64,000 nt of DNA from assembly GCF_008369445.1 (NCBI RefSeq), contig NZ_VTWH01000001.1, forward strand, positions 310,001 to 374,000, read 5' to 3'. A model generated the notes under the pieces. That model searched no databases, had not been told where the DNA came from, and saw only the letters and a program-made list of their open reading frames with translations. This DNA is from Aureimonas fodinaquatilis (lineage in GTDB: Bacteria > Pseudomonadota > Alphaproteobacteria > Rhizobiales > Rhizobiaceae). A program made the translations under genes and the position numbers. Positions 7,821-15,767 of this stretch are shown here, one piece after another (within the stretch, counting starts at the first letter, position 1; every line of letters begins with the position of its first letter).

Positions 7821-9401
7821 CTATTCTACCCATCGCACGCCATCCATTGTGCCATAGCCCGTAATGTCTTCTGTTATTCCCTCAAGGTTGGCGCGGAACG
7901 CGATCGGATAGTAACGGTCCCAAAACCACCAGTGCGGAACATCTTCCGTTACCTGCGCGGCAGCCTCGTGGTAGATCTCGATACGGCGATCTTCGTTCAG
8001 CTCCTGGCTTCCCTGGGAAAACAGTGCGTCAACTTCCTCGTTGCAATAGGCGGAAGCATTGTGACCGGAGATGCGCTGAATGCGGTCACATGTGTAAAAC
8101 GCCGCGGCGCCGATTGCAGGATCAGGACCGCTGGCATAGGAGCCCATGGTGATATCAAAATCCCATTGGACAAATGAGCGGTCGCGCCAGGCGGATGTTT
8201 CCATTCCCTGATCCACAAGGTCAACGCCAACCGCCGCGAAATTGGAACGCAGAAGCTGCGCAACGTTCTGCATTGGTCCTTCGGAAAGCGCGTAGGAAAT
8301 GCGAAGCGTAAAGCGCTTGCCATCTGCTCCGCGCTCAAAGCCCGCCTCATCAAGCATTTTGTTGGCCAGTTCCGGATCATACGGGTATTGCTTGACGTCA
8401 TCGGTGTAGAAAATTGGCAACTCGGAAGACAGTGGCCCGCCTTTCGAGACGGTGCCGTGGCCAAAACCAGCTTTTTCCAGAAGCTCGTCGCGGTTCATGG
8501 CATGGTACAGTGCCTGCCGCACTGCTTTTTCCGCCAGCGGACCTTCTCGAGTGTTCAGGAAAGCCTGATATTGCCCGGCGATGGAGCGCTTCTGAAACGC
8601 CACGGTTATATCGCGCGCATTTTGCAGACGGTCCACTTCACCCAGCGGCATGACGTGATACGGAATGTAGTCGATCTCCCCGGTTTCAAGCGCAAGTCCG
8701 CGCGCCGCTTCGTTCGGGATGATCTGATAGATCAGGCGTTCCACGTGCGGCCCGTCCAGATGGTAATCCTCATTGCGCTGAAGCGTGATGTGGCTGCCAG
8801 GGCGGAACTCGCTGAACACAAAGGGGCCCGTGCCAATCGGTTTCAGATTGGCAGGGTTTTCACGTGGATCCTGACCATTGTCGAAAATATGCCGGGGCAG
8901 GATCGTTGAGCTGTTGAAGTATGCCAGCCCGCGCAGGAGTGGAGGATAGGGAGTTGAGAGTTTGAAAACGGCTGTCCGATCGTCCGGAGTCTCAATCGTC
9001 TCAACCGCCTTCAGCAAACCACCGGCCGGGCCGTTGAACTCCCGGTTGATGTTCAACAGGCTCCAGGCCACATCCTGCGAGGTGAAGGGCGTGCCATCAT
9101 GCCACTTGATGCCATCAAAGAACTTGAAAGTGTAGGTCAGTCCGTCATCGGACACTTCCCAGGATTCAGCCAGTGATGGGATGGGGTTGCCTTCGGAATC
9201 CAGCCGCACAATGGTGCTGTAGATCTGTGCGCCCACCACGCTTGAGCTGATCTCTGTTGTAATGCCGGAATTGATGATCGTGGGATCGCCCGAAAGCCCT
9301 ACGACGATTGAGTCGTTCTGGGCATGTGCAAATCCCATTGCACCGGAAATGAAAAGCGGTATCGAAAATGCCAGTACCGCATGTCGTGTCAGATAGTTCA
9401 T
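7821..9401 (-). CDS. ABC transporter substrate-binding protein, family 5 (peptide/nickel type), first paralog
   Basis: A 526-residue periplasmic binding protein with a clear signal peptide ending AHAQ near residue 28. The SBP_bac_5 domain (about 70-440) contains the family's LAESWEVSDDGLTYTFKF and GTGPFVFSEF segments. It is strongly similar along its whole length to the protein encoded immediately upstream in the operon, for example in the DYHLDG and IPNEAARGLALETG stretches, so the two are tandem paralogs. The gap between them is 39 bp. The two probably bind related but different ligands for the same DppBC channel. The ligand is unknown; the neighbouring hydrolase genes suggest something other than ordinary dipeptides. 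Confidence 0.92.
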   Translation of the reverse strand: MNYLTRHAVLAFSIPLFISGAMGFAHAQNDSIVVGLSGDPTIINSGITTEISSSVVGAQIYSTIVRLDSEGNPIPSLAESWEVSDDGLTYTFKFFDGIKWHDGTPFTSQDVAWSLLNINREFNGPAGGLLKAVETIETPDDRTAVFKLSTPYPPLLRGLAYFNSSTILPRHIFDNGQDPRENPANLKPIGTGPFVFSEFRPGSHITLQRNEDYHLDGPHVERLIYQIIPNEAARGLALETGEIDYIPYHVMPLGEVDRLQNARDITVAFQKRSIAGQYQAFLNTREGPLAEKAVRQALYHAMNRDELLEKAGFGHGTVSKGGPLSSELPIFYTDDVKQYPYDPELANKMLDEAGFERGADGKRFTLRISYALSEGPMQNVAQLLRSNFAAVGVDLVDQGMETSAWRDRSFVQWDFDITMGSYASGPDPAIGAAAFYTCDRIQRISGHNASAYCNEEVDALFSQGSQELNEDRRIEIYHEAAAQVTEDVPHWWFWDRYYPIAFRANLEGITEDITGYGTMDGVRWVE

Positions 9402-9440
9402 CTGCCTGTTCCTTACATGGGTTGGTGAATACCAGTTGTG

Positions 9441-11045
9441 TCAGTTTTTCCAGCGCACGGTTTCAAAAGCTCCATAGCCGGTCAGGTCATCAAGAATTCC
9501 ATCAAGATTGGCATTGAAGGCGATGGGGTAGTAACGGTCCCACAGCCACCAGTGCGGTGCATCTTCGGCCAGTGTTGCCTGCACCTGGTGGTAAAGGCGG
9601 ATCCGTTCGGACTCATCCAGTTCGCGACCAGCCACGGCGAAAACCTCGTCCAGTTCAGGATTGCAATAGGCTGATGCGTTGCGGGCCATCAGCGGCTCGA
9701 TGTTGCGGCATACGTAAAGCCGCTCTACACCCACTGCCGGGTCAGGGCCGGTTGAGAACGAGCCCATGGTGATGTCAAAGTCCCAGCGGGTGAATGCGGA
9801 TTCCCGCCATGCGCCAGAATCCATGCCCTGAATATCAAGATCGACACCGATGGCATTGAACTGGGCGCGCATCAGCATCGCCGTGTTGTTCATCGGGCCT
9901 TCCTTGAGGTCGTAGCTGACCCGCAATTTGAAGCGCTTTCCGTCAGCGCCGCGCGGAAAGCCCGCTTCATCCAGCATTTCCTCGGCTTTTGCCGGGTTGT
10001 AGTCATAGGAAACGACGTCATCGGTGTAGAATATCTGCTGTTCCGAAGAAATCGGCCCGGCGGCAACCTTACCGAAGCCGAAACCGGCCTTTTCCAGCAT
10101 GTCCGGCCGGTTCAACGCATGGTAAAGCGCCTGGCGCACCTGTTTGTTGTCAAGCGGCGCATGGCGGGTGTTCAGAAACGCCATGTAGATGCCCGCAATC
10201 ATCCGTTTGGCAAATTCCACCTCGACGCGAGGATCGGCACGCAGCGATTCAACTTCGCCGAGCGGCATGGCGTAATAAGGAATGAAGTCGATATCGCCGG
10301 TCTGAAGCGCCAGCGCTCTGGCGGAGTCGTTCGGGATGATCTGAAAGACGAGCCGGTCCATGTATGGCAGTTCTGCCAGATGGTAGTCAGGGTTGCGCTC
10401 AAAGACGATATGGCTGCCGCGCACATATTCCTTGAAAACAAAAGGACCTGTACCGATTGGAGCAAGATTTGCCGGGTTTTCCTGCGGGCTTTGCCCATTG
10501 TCGAAAATATGGCGCGGCAGGATGGTTGAGCTGTTGAAATAGGCCAGACCGCGCAGGAGCGGTGGATAAGGATATTCCAGATTGAAGGTAACGGTCAGAT
10601 CATCCGTTGCGTCGATGGATTTGACCGCCTCAAGCAGGCCGGAGGCTGGGCCGTTGAACTCCCGGTTGATGTTCCAGAGACTCCAGGCAACGTCATCGGC
10701 AGTGAACTCTTCGCCATCATGCCATTTGACGTCATCAAACAGACGGAACGTGTAAGTCAGGCCGTCATCGGCAATTTCCCAGGATTCAGCCAGCCCCGGT
10801 ATGACCTCGCCAGCAGGATCAAGGCGGACAAGGGTGTTGTAAACCTGGCCGGACAGATTGCTGGAGGAAATGTCGGTGGTGATACCCGCATTGATGACGG
10901 GTGGATCGCCGGGAATGCCGACAACCATGACGCCGTCGCCTTGCGCATGGGCAAGGCTGGCCGCAAGAATACAAGGAACAAGCCCGCCGATAAACGCCAG
11001 CCATCTGCCAGCGCGCCAGCGGCCAGATATGGTCGGTACCATCAT
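9441..11045 (-). CDS. ABC transporter substrate-binding protein, family 5, second paralog
   Basis: A 534-residue periplasmic binding protein with a signal peptide (RAGRW, a hydrophobic core, then AHAQ near residue 35). It has the SBP_bac_5 domain and closely matches the next gene in the operon. The start is the ATG at 11045, which overlaps the TGA of the upstream ATPase gene and follows AGGAG at a normal distance; a second ATG at 11042 is possible. A frame reading back to 11207 lies inside the ATPase gene and is not used. Two different binding proteins within one importer operon is less common than a single one. Confidence 0.92.
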   Translation of the reverse strand: MMVPTISGRWRAGRWLAFIGGLVPCILAASLAHAQGDGVMVVGIPGDPPVINAGITTDISSSNLSGQVYNTLVRLDPAGEVIPGLAESWEIADDGLTYTFRLFDDVKWHDGEEFTADDVAWSLWNINREFNGPASGLLEAVKSIDATDDLTVTFNLEYPYPPLLRGLAYFNSSTILPRHIFDNGQSPQENPANLAPIGTGPFVFKEYVRGSHIVFERNPDYHLAELPYMDRLVFQIIPNDSARALALQTGDIDFIPYYAMPLGEVESLRADPRVEVEFAKRMIAGIYMAFLNTRHAPLDNKQVRQALYHALNRPDMLEKAGFGFGKVAAGPISSEQQIFYTDDVVSYDYNPAKAEEMLDEAGFPRGADGKRFKLRVSYDLKEGPMNNTAMLMRAQFNAIGVDLDIQGMDSGAWRESAFTRWDFDITMGSFSTGPDPAVGVERLYVCRNIEPLMARNASAYCNPELDEVFAVAGRELDESERIRLYHQVQATLAEDAPHWWLWDRYYPIAFNANLDGILDDLTGYGAFETVRWKN

Positions 11046-12067
11046 TTCGCTTCTCCTACATATTGAGGGACAGAATCGAGGCCGCGCTGGTCTTCCAGGA
11101 GCGGATAGTGGCAGGATACCCACCGGCCGGGCATGACCTGGCGCAGTTCGGGCTCTTCGCTCGAACAACGCTCGCCACGAAACGGGCAGCGTGGGTGAAA
11201 TGAGCAACCGGTAGGGGGCCGGATCGGTGACGGCAACTCGCCCTGCAGGATCAGTCGATCGTTGTTTTTGCGGCGGCCGGTCTTGGGCACGGCAGACAGC
11301 AAAGACTTGGTGTATGGGTGAAGCGGGCCGTCGAAGAGAGCTTTCGTCGCGGAAGTTTCCACAATCCGACCGAAATACATGACGCCCACGCGATCACTGA
11401 TGTGGCGCACAACGCGCAAGTCGTGGGAAATGAAGAGATAGGCCAGCCTGTGGCTGCGCTGCAGCGACATCATCAGATTCAAAACCTGCGACTGCACGGA
11501 CACGTCCAAAGCTGAAACGGGTTCATCTGCCACAATCAGCCTGGGGCGGAGCGTCAGCGCGCGCGCAATGGAAATGCGCTGGCGCTGGCCGCCTGAAAAC
11601 TCATGCGGAAAACGGTCAATATGCGAAGGCAGAAGACCCACCGTTTCGAGAAGCTCGACCACCCGGTCACGCCACTGCGCACGTGGATGCAATTTGTGGA
11701 TGCGAAAGGCTTCCGACAGGATTGAACCAACGGTCTTGCGCGGATTCAAGGATCCGTAGGGATCCTGAAAGATAACCTGAATTTCGCGCCGCATGGCACG
11801 CAGATCGTTGCCTTTCAGACCGATCAGTTCTCTGCCATTGAATTTGACACTTCCGGCGGTGGGCTCCTGGAGTTGCGAAATGCAGCGCCCCAATGTGCTT
11901 TTTCCGCAGCCGGATTCTCCTACAAGGCCAAGGGTTTCGCCTTCTCCGACCTTCAGCGAAACATCGTTCACAGCTCGCAGAATGGGTGTCTTCCGCCCGA
12001 ACAGACCGGTTACGCCACCAAAATGCTTGGTCAATCCGTCTACTTCCAGAAGCGGTTGATCAGACAT
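11042..12067 (-). CDS. Peptide/nickel-type ABC transporter ATPase, DppF-like
   Basis: A 341-residue cytoplasmic ATPase with Walker A (GESGCGKST), signature FSGGQRQR, Walker B LIVADEP and the switch histidine following. The C-terminal oligopeptide-transporter extension carries a PTGCSFHPRCPF segment, the cysteine region that binds an iron-sulfur cluster in some DppF/OppF proteins. It overlaps the DppD-like gene by 8 bp and the following binding-protein gene by 4 bp, which indicates tight translational coupling. It energises import through DppBC together with the DppD-like subunit. Confidence 0.94.
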   Translation of the reverse strand: MSDQPLLEVDGLTKHFGGVTGLFGRKTPILRAVNDVSLKVGEGETLGLVGESGCGKSTLGRCISQLQEPTAGSVKFNGRELIGLKGNDLRAMRREIQVIFQDPYGSLNPRKTVGSILSEAFRIHKLHPRAQWRDRVVELLETVGLLPSHIDRFPHEFSGGQRQRISIARALTLRPRLIVADEPVSALDVSVQSQVLNLMMSLQRSHRLAYLFISHDLRVVRHISDRVGVMYFGRIVETSATKALFDGPLHPYTKSLLSAVPKTGRRKNNDRLILQGELPSPIRPPTGCSFHPRCPFRGERCSSEEPELRQVMPGRWVSCHYPLLEDQRGLDSVPQYVGEAK

Positions 12068-13028
12068 GAAGCCAGCACCTTACCTGATGATCATCGCCAA
12101 CACTCAGAAGCTTCGGCTCTTCTTCGCGGCAGCGGGAGTGGACTTTCGGGCAGCGTGACTGGAACGCACATCCTGTCGGCAGGTCGGCAAGGTCAGGAAC
12201 GGTTCCCGGAATGGTCTGAAGGGATTTCTCGTCGATATCCTGATCAATCCGCGGCACACAGTTCATCAACCCGATTGAATAGGGGTGCAGCGGAGCCTCA
12301 AAGATTTTTTCCACCGGAGAGGTTTCAACGATCTGGCCCGCATACATGACGGCAACACGATCTGCGGTTTCAGAAACGACGCCAAGATCGTGCGTTATCA
12401 GCAGCAGCGCGGCTCCGGTGTCCGTTACCAGTCCTTTCAGAATGTCGAGAACCTGGGCCTGGATGGTAACGTCAAGCGCGGTGGTCGGCTCGTCGGCAAT
12501 GATAAGGGCAGGGTCACAGGCCAGCGCCATTGCAATCATGATACGCTGGCGCATACCACCGCTCATTTCATGCGGGTAAGCGTGAACCCGCGCCTGTGCG
12601 TCGGATATGCCCACCATTTTGAACAGTTCAACAACCCTGTCCATCGCCTGTGTCCGGTTCATCCGGGTGTGCAGGCGCAACACCTCGGCAACCTGCCGCC
12701 CGACGCGTAAGACCGGGTTGAGCGATGTCATAGGCTCCTGAAAGATCATGGAAATCCGATTGCCGCGGATGGATCTCACAACCCGCTCGTCAGCGCGGGC
12801 AAGATCAAGCCCGTCAAAGATGATCTCGCCTTCTGCAATTTCGCTGATGGAGGGTAGCAGCCGCATCACGGAATGCGCGGTGACACTTTTGCCGGAGCCG
12901 GACTCGCCAACGAGGCCGACCGTTTCACCCGGCTTGATGGCCAGGTCCACCCCGCGGACAGATTTTACCAGTCCACGGGGCGTGTGGAAGTAAGTGTGCA
13001 GGCCCTTAATGTCGATAACGTTGGACAT
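12060..13028 (-). CDS. Peptide/nickel-type ABC transporter ATPase, DppD-like
   Basis: A 322-residue ATPase with Walker A GESGSGKSV, signature MSGGMRQR and Walker B LIIADEP. The C-terminal extension contains PTGCAFQSRCP, as in oligopeptide-type ATPases. The Walker A threonine/serine is followed by V rather than T, which is normal for DppD. It is the first transporter gene of the operon, 34 bp after the VOC-protein gene, and its end overlaps the DppF-like start. Confidence 0.94.
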   Translation of the reverse strand: MSNVIDIKGLHTYFHTPRGLVKSVRGVDLAIKPGETVGLVGESGSGKSVTAHSVMRLLPSISEIAEGEIIFDGLDLARADERVVRSIRGNRISMIFQEPMTSLNPVLRVGRQVAEVLRLHTRMNRTQAMDRVVELFKMVGISDAQARVHAYPHEMSGGMRQRIMIAMALACDPALIIADEPTTALDVTIQAQVLDILKGLVTDTGAALLLITHDLGVVSETADRVAVMYAGQIVETSPVEKIFEAPLHPYSIGLMNCVPRIDQDIDEKSLQTIPGTVPDLADLPTGCAFQSRCPKVHSRCREEEPKLLSVGDDHQVRCWLHV

Positions 13029-13062
13029 GCCTGGCTCCGCTCACTTTTCGTTTGTGTCTGGC

Positions 13063-13452
13063 TTAGTCTGCTACGACCTGTGGCGTTCCGCGCTTTTCAT
13101 CACTGAGCTGGAGCCGCCAACCATCGGGATCACGGAAAAGCGCATTTTTGCGACCTGTGGACGGCGAGGCGTGGACATCCTTGTAAAATCCGATGCCTTT
13201 GCTCACGAGGTCCTTGTGGGTTTCCTCAATGTCACGCACCTTGAAGGACATGTGGTTAATGCCGGGGTTTTCCTCAGCCAACAGCTCATGGATTTCGATA
13301 ATCGGCTGGTTTTCGCCCGGCAATTGCAGCTCGGCCGAGCCGCCATGATGTTCTGTCCAGGTCAGGAGCTTGAAGCCCATCTTCTGGTAAAACTCGACAT
13401 GCGCTTTCACATCGCGGACGATGATTTCGATATGGTCAATCCCAACTATCAT
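13063..13452 (-). CDS. VOC-superfamily protein (glyoxalase/dioxygenase-like)
   Basis: A 129-residue protein made of one vicinal-oxygen-chelate module pair: GIDHIEIIVRD with a metal-ligand type histidine at the N-terminus, NHMSFKVRD in the middle, and FRDPDGWRLQLSDE with an acidic ligand near the end. The family includes glyoxalase I, extradiol dioxygenases, epimerases and fosfomycin-type enzymes, and the exact reaction cannot be told. It lies 36 bp after a fumarylacetoacetase-family gene and 34 bp before the ABC genes, so it probably acts on the imported compound or its product. Confidence 0.82.
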   Translation of the reverse strand: MIVGIDHIEIIVRDVKAHVEFYQKMGFKLLTWTEHHGGSAELQLPGENQPIIEIHELLAEENPGINHMSFKVRDIEETHKDLVSKGIGFYKDVHASPSTGRKNALFRDPDGWRLQLSDEKRGTPQVVAD

Positions 13453-13488
13453 TGATTATCTCCATTTATGATCAATTCACCGATTGGT

Positions 13489-14208
13489 TCAGGAAACCTT
13501 GACTTCAAGGTCTCCCACACCCTCGACATAAGCAGACATGACGTCGCCCCGCTCGATAGCGCCGACGCCCGATGGCGTGCCGGAATAAATCAGATCGCCG
13601 GGAGCAAGTGTGAAAAGGCCGGAAAGATAAGCGATGATTTCCGGTGTCTTCCAGATCATCTGGTTGAGATCGCCGGTCTGGCGGCGTTTGCCGTTCACGT
13701 CGAGCCGGATTTCACCGTCTGCCGGATGGCCGATAACACTGGCAGGCACAATGTCGCTGCACGGTGCAGAAGCCTCAAACGCTTTGCCGATTTCCCACGG
13801 GCGGCGAAGGTCCTTTGCTTCGCCTTGCAGGTCCCGGCGCGTCATGTCCAGTCCCACGCCATAGCCGAATATATGATCCAGCGCGGCATCCTGAGCGATA
13901 TTCGTGCCGCCTTTGCCCAGCGCAATCACCAGCTCGATTTCAAAATGCACATCACTCGACATGGTCGGATACGGAAAATCAGAGCCGGCCAGCAGAATGT
14001 TGTCAGGATTCTTCTGAAAGAAGAATGGTGGCTCGCGGTCGGGATCATGACCCATTTCGACAGCATGAGCAGCATAGTTGCGTCCCACACAATACACCCG
14101 GCGAACCGGAAACAGCTCGGACGAACCGCGGATGGGGATCGCTACGACCGGCGGAAGTGCGATGGCATATCCGGCCTGTTTTTGCGCTGCCGCTGTCTGG
14201 TTTGTCAT
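13489..14208 (-). CDS. Fumarylacetoacetate hydrolase (FAH) family protein, fumarylpyruvate-hydrolase-like
   Basis: A 239-residue cytoplasmic enzyme of the FAH fold. Visible family features are the YCVGRNYAAHA segment, the metal-binding acidic cluster (HFEIELVIALGKGG), GLDMTRRDLQ and the C-terminal YSGTPSGVGAIERGD loop. Length and motifs fit fumarylpyruvate hydrolases and acylpyruvases, which cleave C-C bonds in diketo acids, for example in the gentisate pathway. It is the first gene of the long minus-strand operon and lies opposite the FadR-type regulator, with operator-like boxes between them. The true substrate is inferred only at family level. Confidence 0.88.
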   Translation of the reverse strand: MTNQTAAAQKQAGYAIALPPVVAIPIRGSSELFPVRRVYCVGRNYAAHAVEMGHDPDREPPFFFQKNPDNILLAGSDFPYPTMSSDVHFEIELVIALGKGGTNIAQDAALDHIFGYGVGLDMTRRDLQGEAKDLRRPWEIGKAFEASAPCSDIVPASVIGHPADGEIRLDVNGKRRQTGDLNQMIWKTPEIIAYLSGLFTLAPGDLIYSGTPSGVGAIERGDVMSAYVEGVGDLEVKVS

Positions 14209-14221
14209 TGTTCACTTCCCT

Positions 14222-14426
14222 GAATTGGTCTACCCAAACCAATCTTGATCAATTAATTGATAAGTTCAAGTGGTTTTTTGCAATTGGTAAAAAAAGGTGC
14301 AAATTGGTTTGCGGGCGACTCCATTGGTCGCCGGTTCTGTGGTATCGAATGGAGCATTTTCTCGTTGAAAAGGGTGCGTTTCAACGGCAAAGACGGTGCA
14401 ACATGACAATGAATTGACTTACCCAA
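14222..14426. promoter_or_regulatory. Divergent promoter region with repeated operator-like boxes
   Basis: Two near-identical 16-base boxes, GAATTGGTCTACCCAA (14222-14237) and GAATTGACTTACCCAA (14411-14426), bracket the gap between the hydrolase operon and the FadR-type gene. The first also forms an inverted ATTGGT/ACCAAT-like pair. Spacing near each gene start and partial dyad symmetry fit a GntR/FadR operator. A palindromic repeat lies between them. Confidence 0.5.
14351..14386. repeat. Dispersed palindromic intergenic repeat, copy 2
   Basis: The left arm GGAGCATTTTCTCGTTGAAA and the right arm TTTCAACGG form a hairpin with an eight-base spacer. It matches the element at 7688. It sits in the divergent regulatory gap. 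Confidence 0.7.
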
Positions 14427-14465
14427 TGGCGCGATCTTGTGTGCAAGGATCAATGGAGGCTGGCA

Positions 14466-15179
14466 TTGGCAGATTTGAAAGACGTGGCCGTGCTGCAGGA
14501 ATACCTGATTCCAGATGAAGGTCAGGCGGCTTTTACGCAGCTTCAAGCCTTTCTGGCGCAGCATGAGCTGAACGAGCAGGGGCGTCTGCCACCTGAAAGA
14601 GAGCTGTGCGACATTCTGGGTGTGTCTCGTGGTGCCCTTCGTAAAGCGCTGGCAATTGCCGAGTCGGAAGGGCGGATCTGGCGTCATGTCGGCAAGGGAA
14701 CCTTTCTCGGCTCTAAACCAAATGAAACCATTTCACCAAGTTTGACGGTTGCCAACCTGGCAAGCCCAATTGAGGTTATCCGCGCCAGGCTGACAATCGA
14801 ACCGGCATTGGCGCGAGAAGCCGCGGTTAACGCGTCAACGGCAGATCTGGAAGAGTTGCGCCTTTGCGCGGAACGAGGCCGGGAAGCGAGCAATTGGCGG
14901 CAATATGAAAACTGGGACAACCGCTTTCATCGCGCCGTAGCCAAGGCAACCCAGAACAAGCTGCTGGTTCTGATGTTCGACAATCTCAACTCCATCCGCC
15001 GTACGGTGGTCTGGGGTCGCCGCCGCGAGGATATTGGCGGACCGCCCGCGGATCACCATTCGTTTCTGGAACATGAGGCAATTGTAGAAGCGGTGACCGA
15101 CAGGAACCCGCTGGAAAGTGAGCGTGCGATGCGAATTCACATTGACACTGTCTCGCGGAAGCTTCTGAACTCGAATTGA
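14466..15179 (+). CDS. FadR-subfamily GntR transcriptional regulator
   Basis: A regulator of about 237 residues. An N-terminal winged helix (LPPERELCDILGVSRGALRKALAIAESEGRIW) is followed by an all-helical FCD ligand-binding domain (about residues 95-220) with conserved acidic and histidine positions such as NRFHRAVA. The TTG at 14466 is preferred because GGAGG lies six bases upstream; starts further up add residues outside the family. It is divergent to the FAH-VOC-ABC operon and is probably its repressor, sensing an organic acid, as FCD proteins usually do. Confidence 0.88.
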   Translation: MADLKDVAVLQEYLIPDEGQAAFTQLQAFLAQHELNEQGRLPPERELCDILGVSRGALRKALAIAESEGRIWRHVGKGTFLGSKPNETISPSLTVANLASPIEVIRARLTIEPALAREAAVNASTADLEELRLCAERGREASNWRQYENWDNRFHRAVAKATQNKLLVLMFDNLNSIRRTVVWGRRREDIGGPPADHHSFLEHEAIVEAVTDRNPLESERAMRIHIDTVSRKLLNSN

Positions 15180-15199
15180 AGCGCTGCCGACCTAATCTT

Positions 15200-15215
15200 G
15201 AATTGACCTAATTGA
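15200..15215. promoter_or_regulatory. Third partial operator-like box downstream of the regulator gene
   Basis: GAATTGACCTAATTGA shares the GAATTGACYTA core with the boxes at 14222 and 14411. It lies 20 bp after the FadR-type stop codon. It could be an auxiliary operator or a chance AT-rich match. Confidence 0.3.
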
Positions 15216-15350
15216 CCGCGCCCTGTCAGCCGGCATCAGCGTCAGCCGGACTGTGAAATTTTACTGAGTGTTTGCATAGAACCATCGGCGCTTTCAAAAG
15301 TTATAGCTCTGAAGCGTTGGATCTTCCAACGACAGTTAGGAGACAGGCTG

Positions 15351-15692
15351 ATGGACAAAGACCGGATTGAGGGCGCCGCAAAAGAATTCGGCGGCAAAGT
15401 GCAGGGTGCAGTAGGTGACGCAGTGGGATCGCCGGGAAATTCGGCTGAAGGCAGGGTGCGAGAAGCCGAAGGCACAGCGCAGAACCTGTATGGACAGGGA
15501 AAAGACGCTGTACGAGATGCTGCAGGCGAGGCGTCGCGCTATGCATCCGACGTCTATGAAAACGCGGGTGCTTACGCGCATGAGGGCAGCAGGGCGGTTC
15601 GCCAATCCGTTCAGGAACGGCCAATTTCAGCATTGCTTATAGCCGGGATTATCGGATTTGCCCTTGGCCTCAGCCTGCGCAACCGTGATTAG
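15351..15692 (+). CDS. CsbD-like stress protein with C-terminal membrane anchor
   Basis: A 113-residue protein. The N-terminal half (DKDRIEGAAKEFGGKVQGAVGD) is the CsbD repeat typical of small hydrophilic general-stress proteins. The C-terminal part (residues about 75-113) has a QERPISALLIAGIIGFALG segment, as in ElaB/YqjD-type ribosome-tethering or membrane-anchored proteins. TAGGAGACAG precedes the ATG. A weak EcfG-like promoter (AGAAC, 16 bases, AGTT at 15278-15302) lies upstream, in keeping with general-stress control in Alphaproteobacteria. The molecular role of CsbD proteins is unknown. Confidence 0.82.
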   Translation: MDKDRIEGAAKEFGGKVQGAVGDAVGSPGNSAEGRVREAEGTAQNLYGQGKDAVRDAAGEASRYASDVYENAGAYAHEGSRAVRQSVQERPISALLIAGIIGFALGLSLRNRD

Positions 15693-15706
15693 AACTAGTT
15701 AATAAC

Positions 15707-15726
15707 GTGGCGGAACATTCCGCCAC
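15707..15726. other. Perfect 20-bp palindrome between CsbD and hydrolase genes
   Basis: GTGGCGGAACATTCCGCCAC has nine-base arms around CA. It could form a short hairpin after the CsbD gene. Its GGAAC (15712-15716), followed 17 bases later by GGTT, also resembles an EcfG stress promoter (GGAAC-N16/17-CGTT) for the hydrolase gene. The two readings cannot be separated from sequence alone. Confidence 0.45.
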
Positions 15727-15767
15727 CTCATCCGGTTAGTGTGTACACACTCAACTGGGAGTTACAG

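Noticed and set aside
9441-11207. Longer start for the second binding protein
   Set aside because: The extension precedes the signal peptide and overlaps the ATPase gene; a good ribosome site supports 11045.
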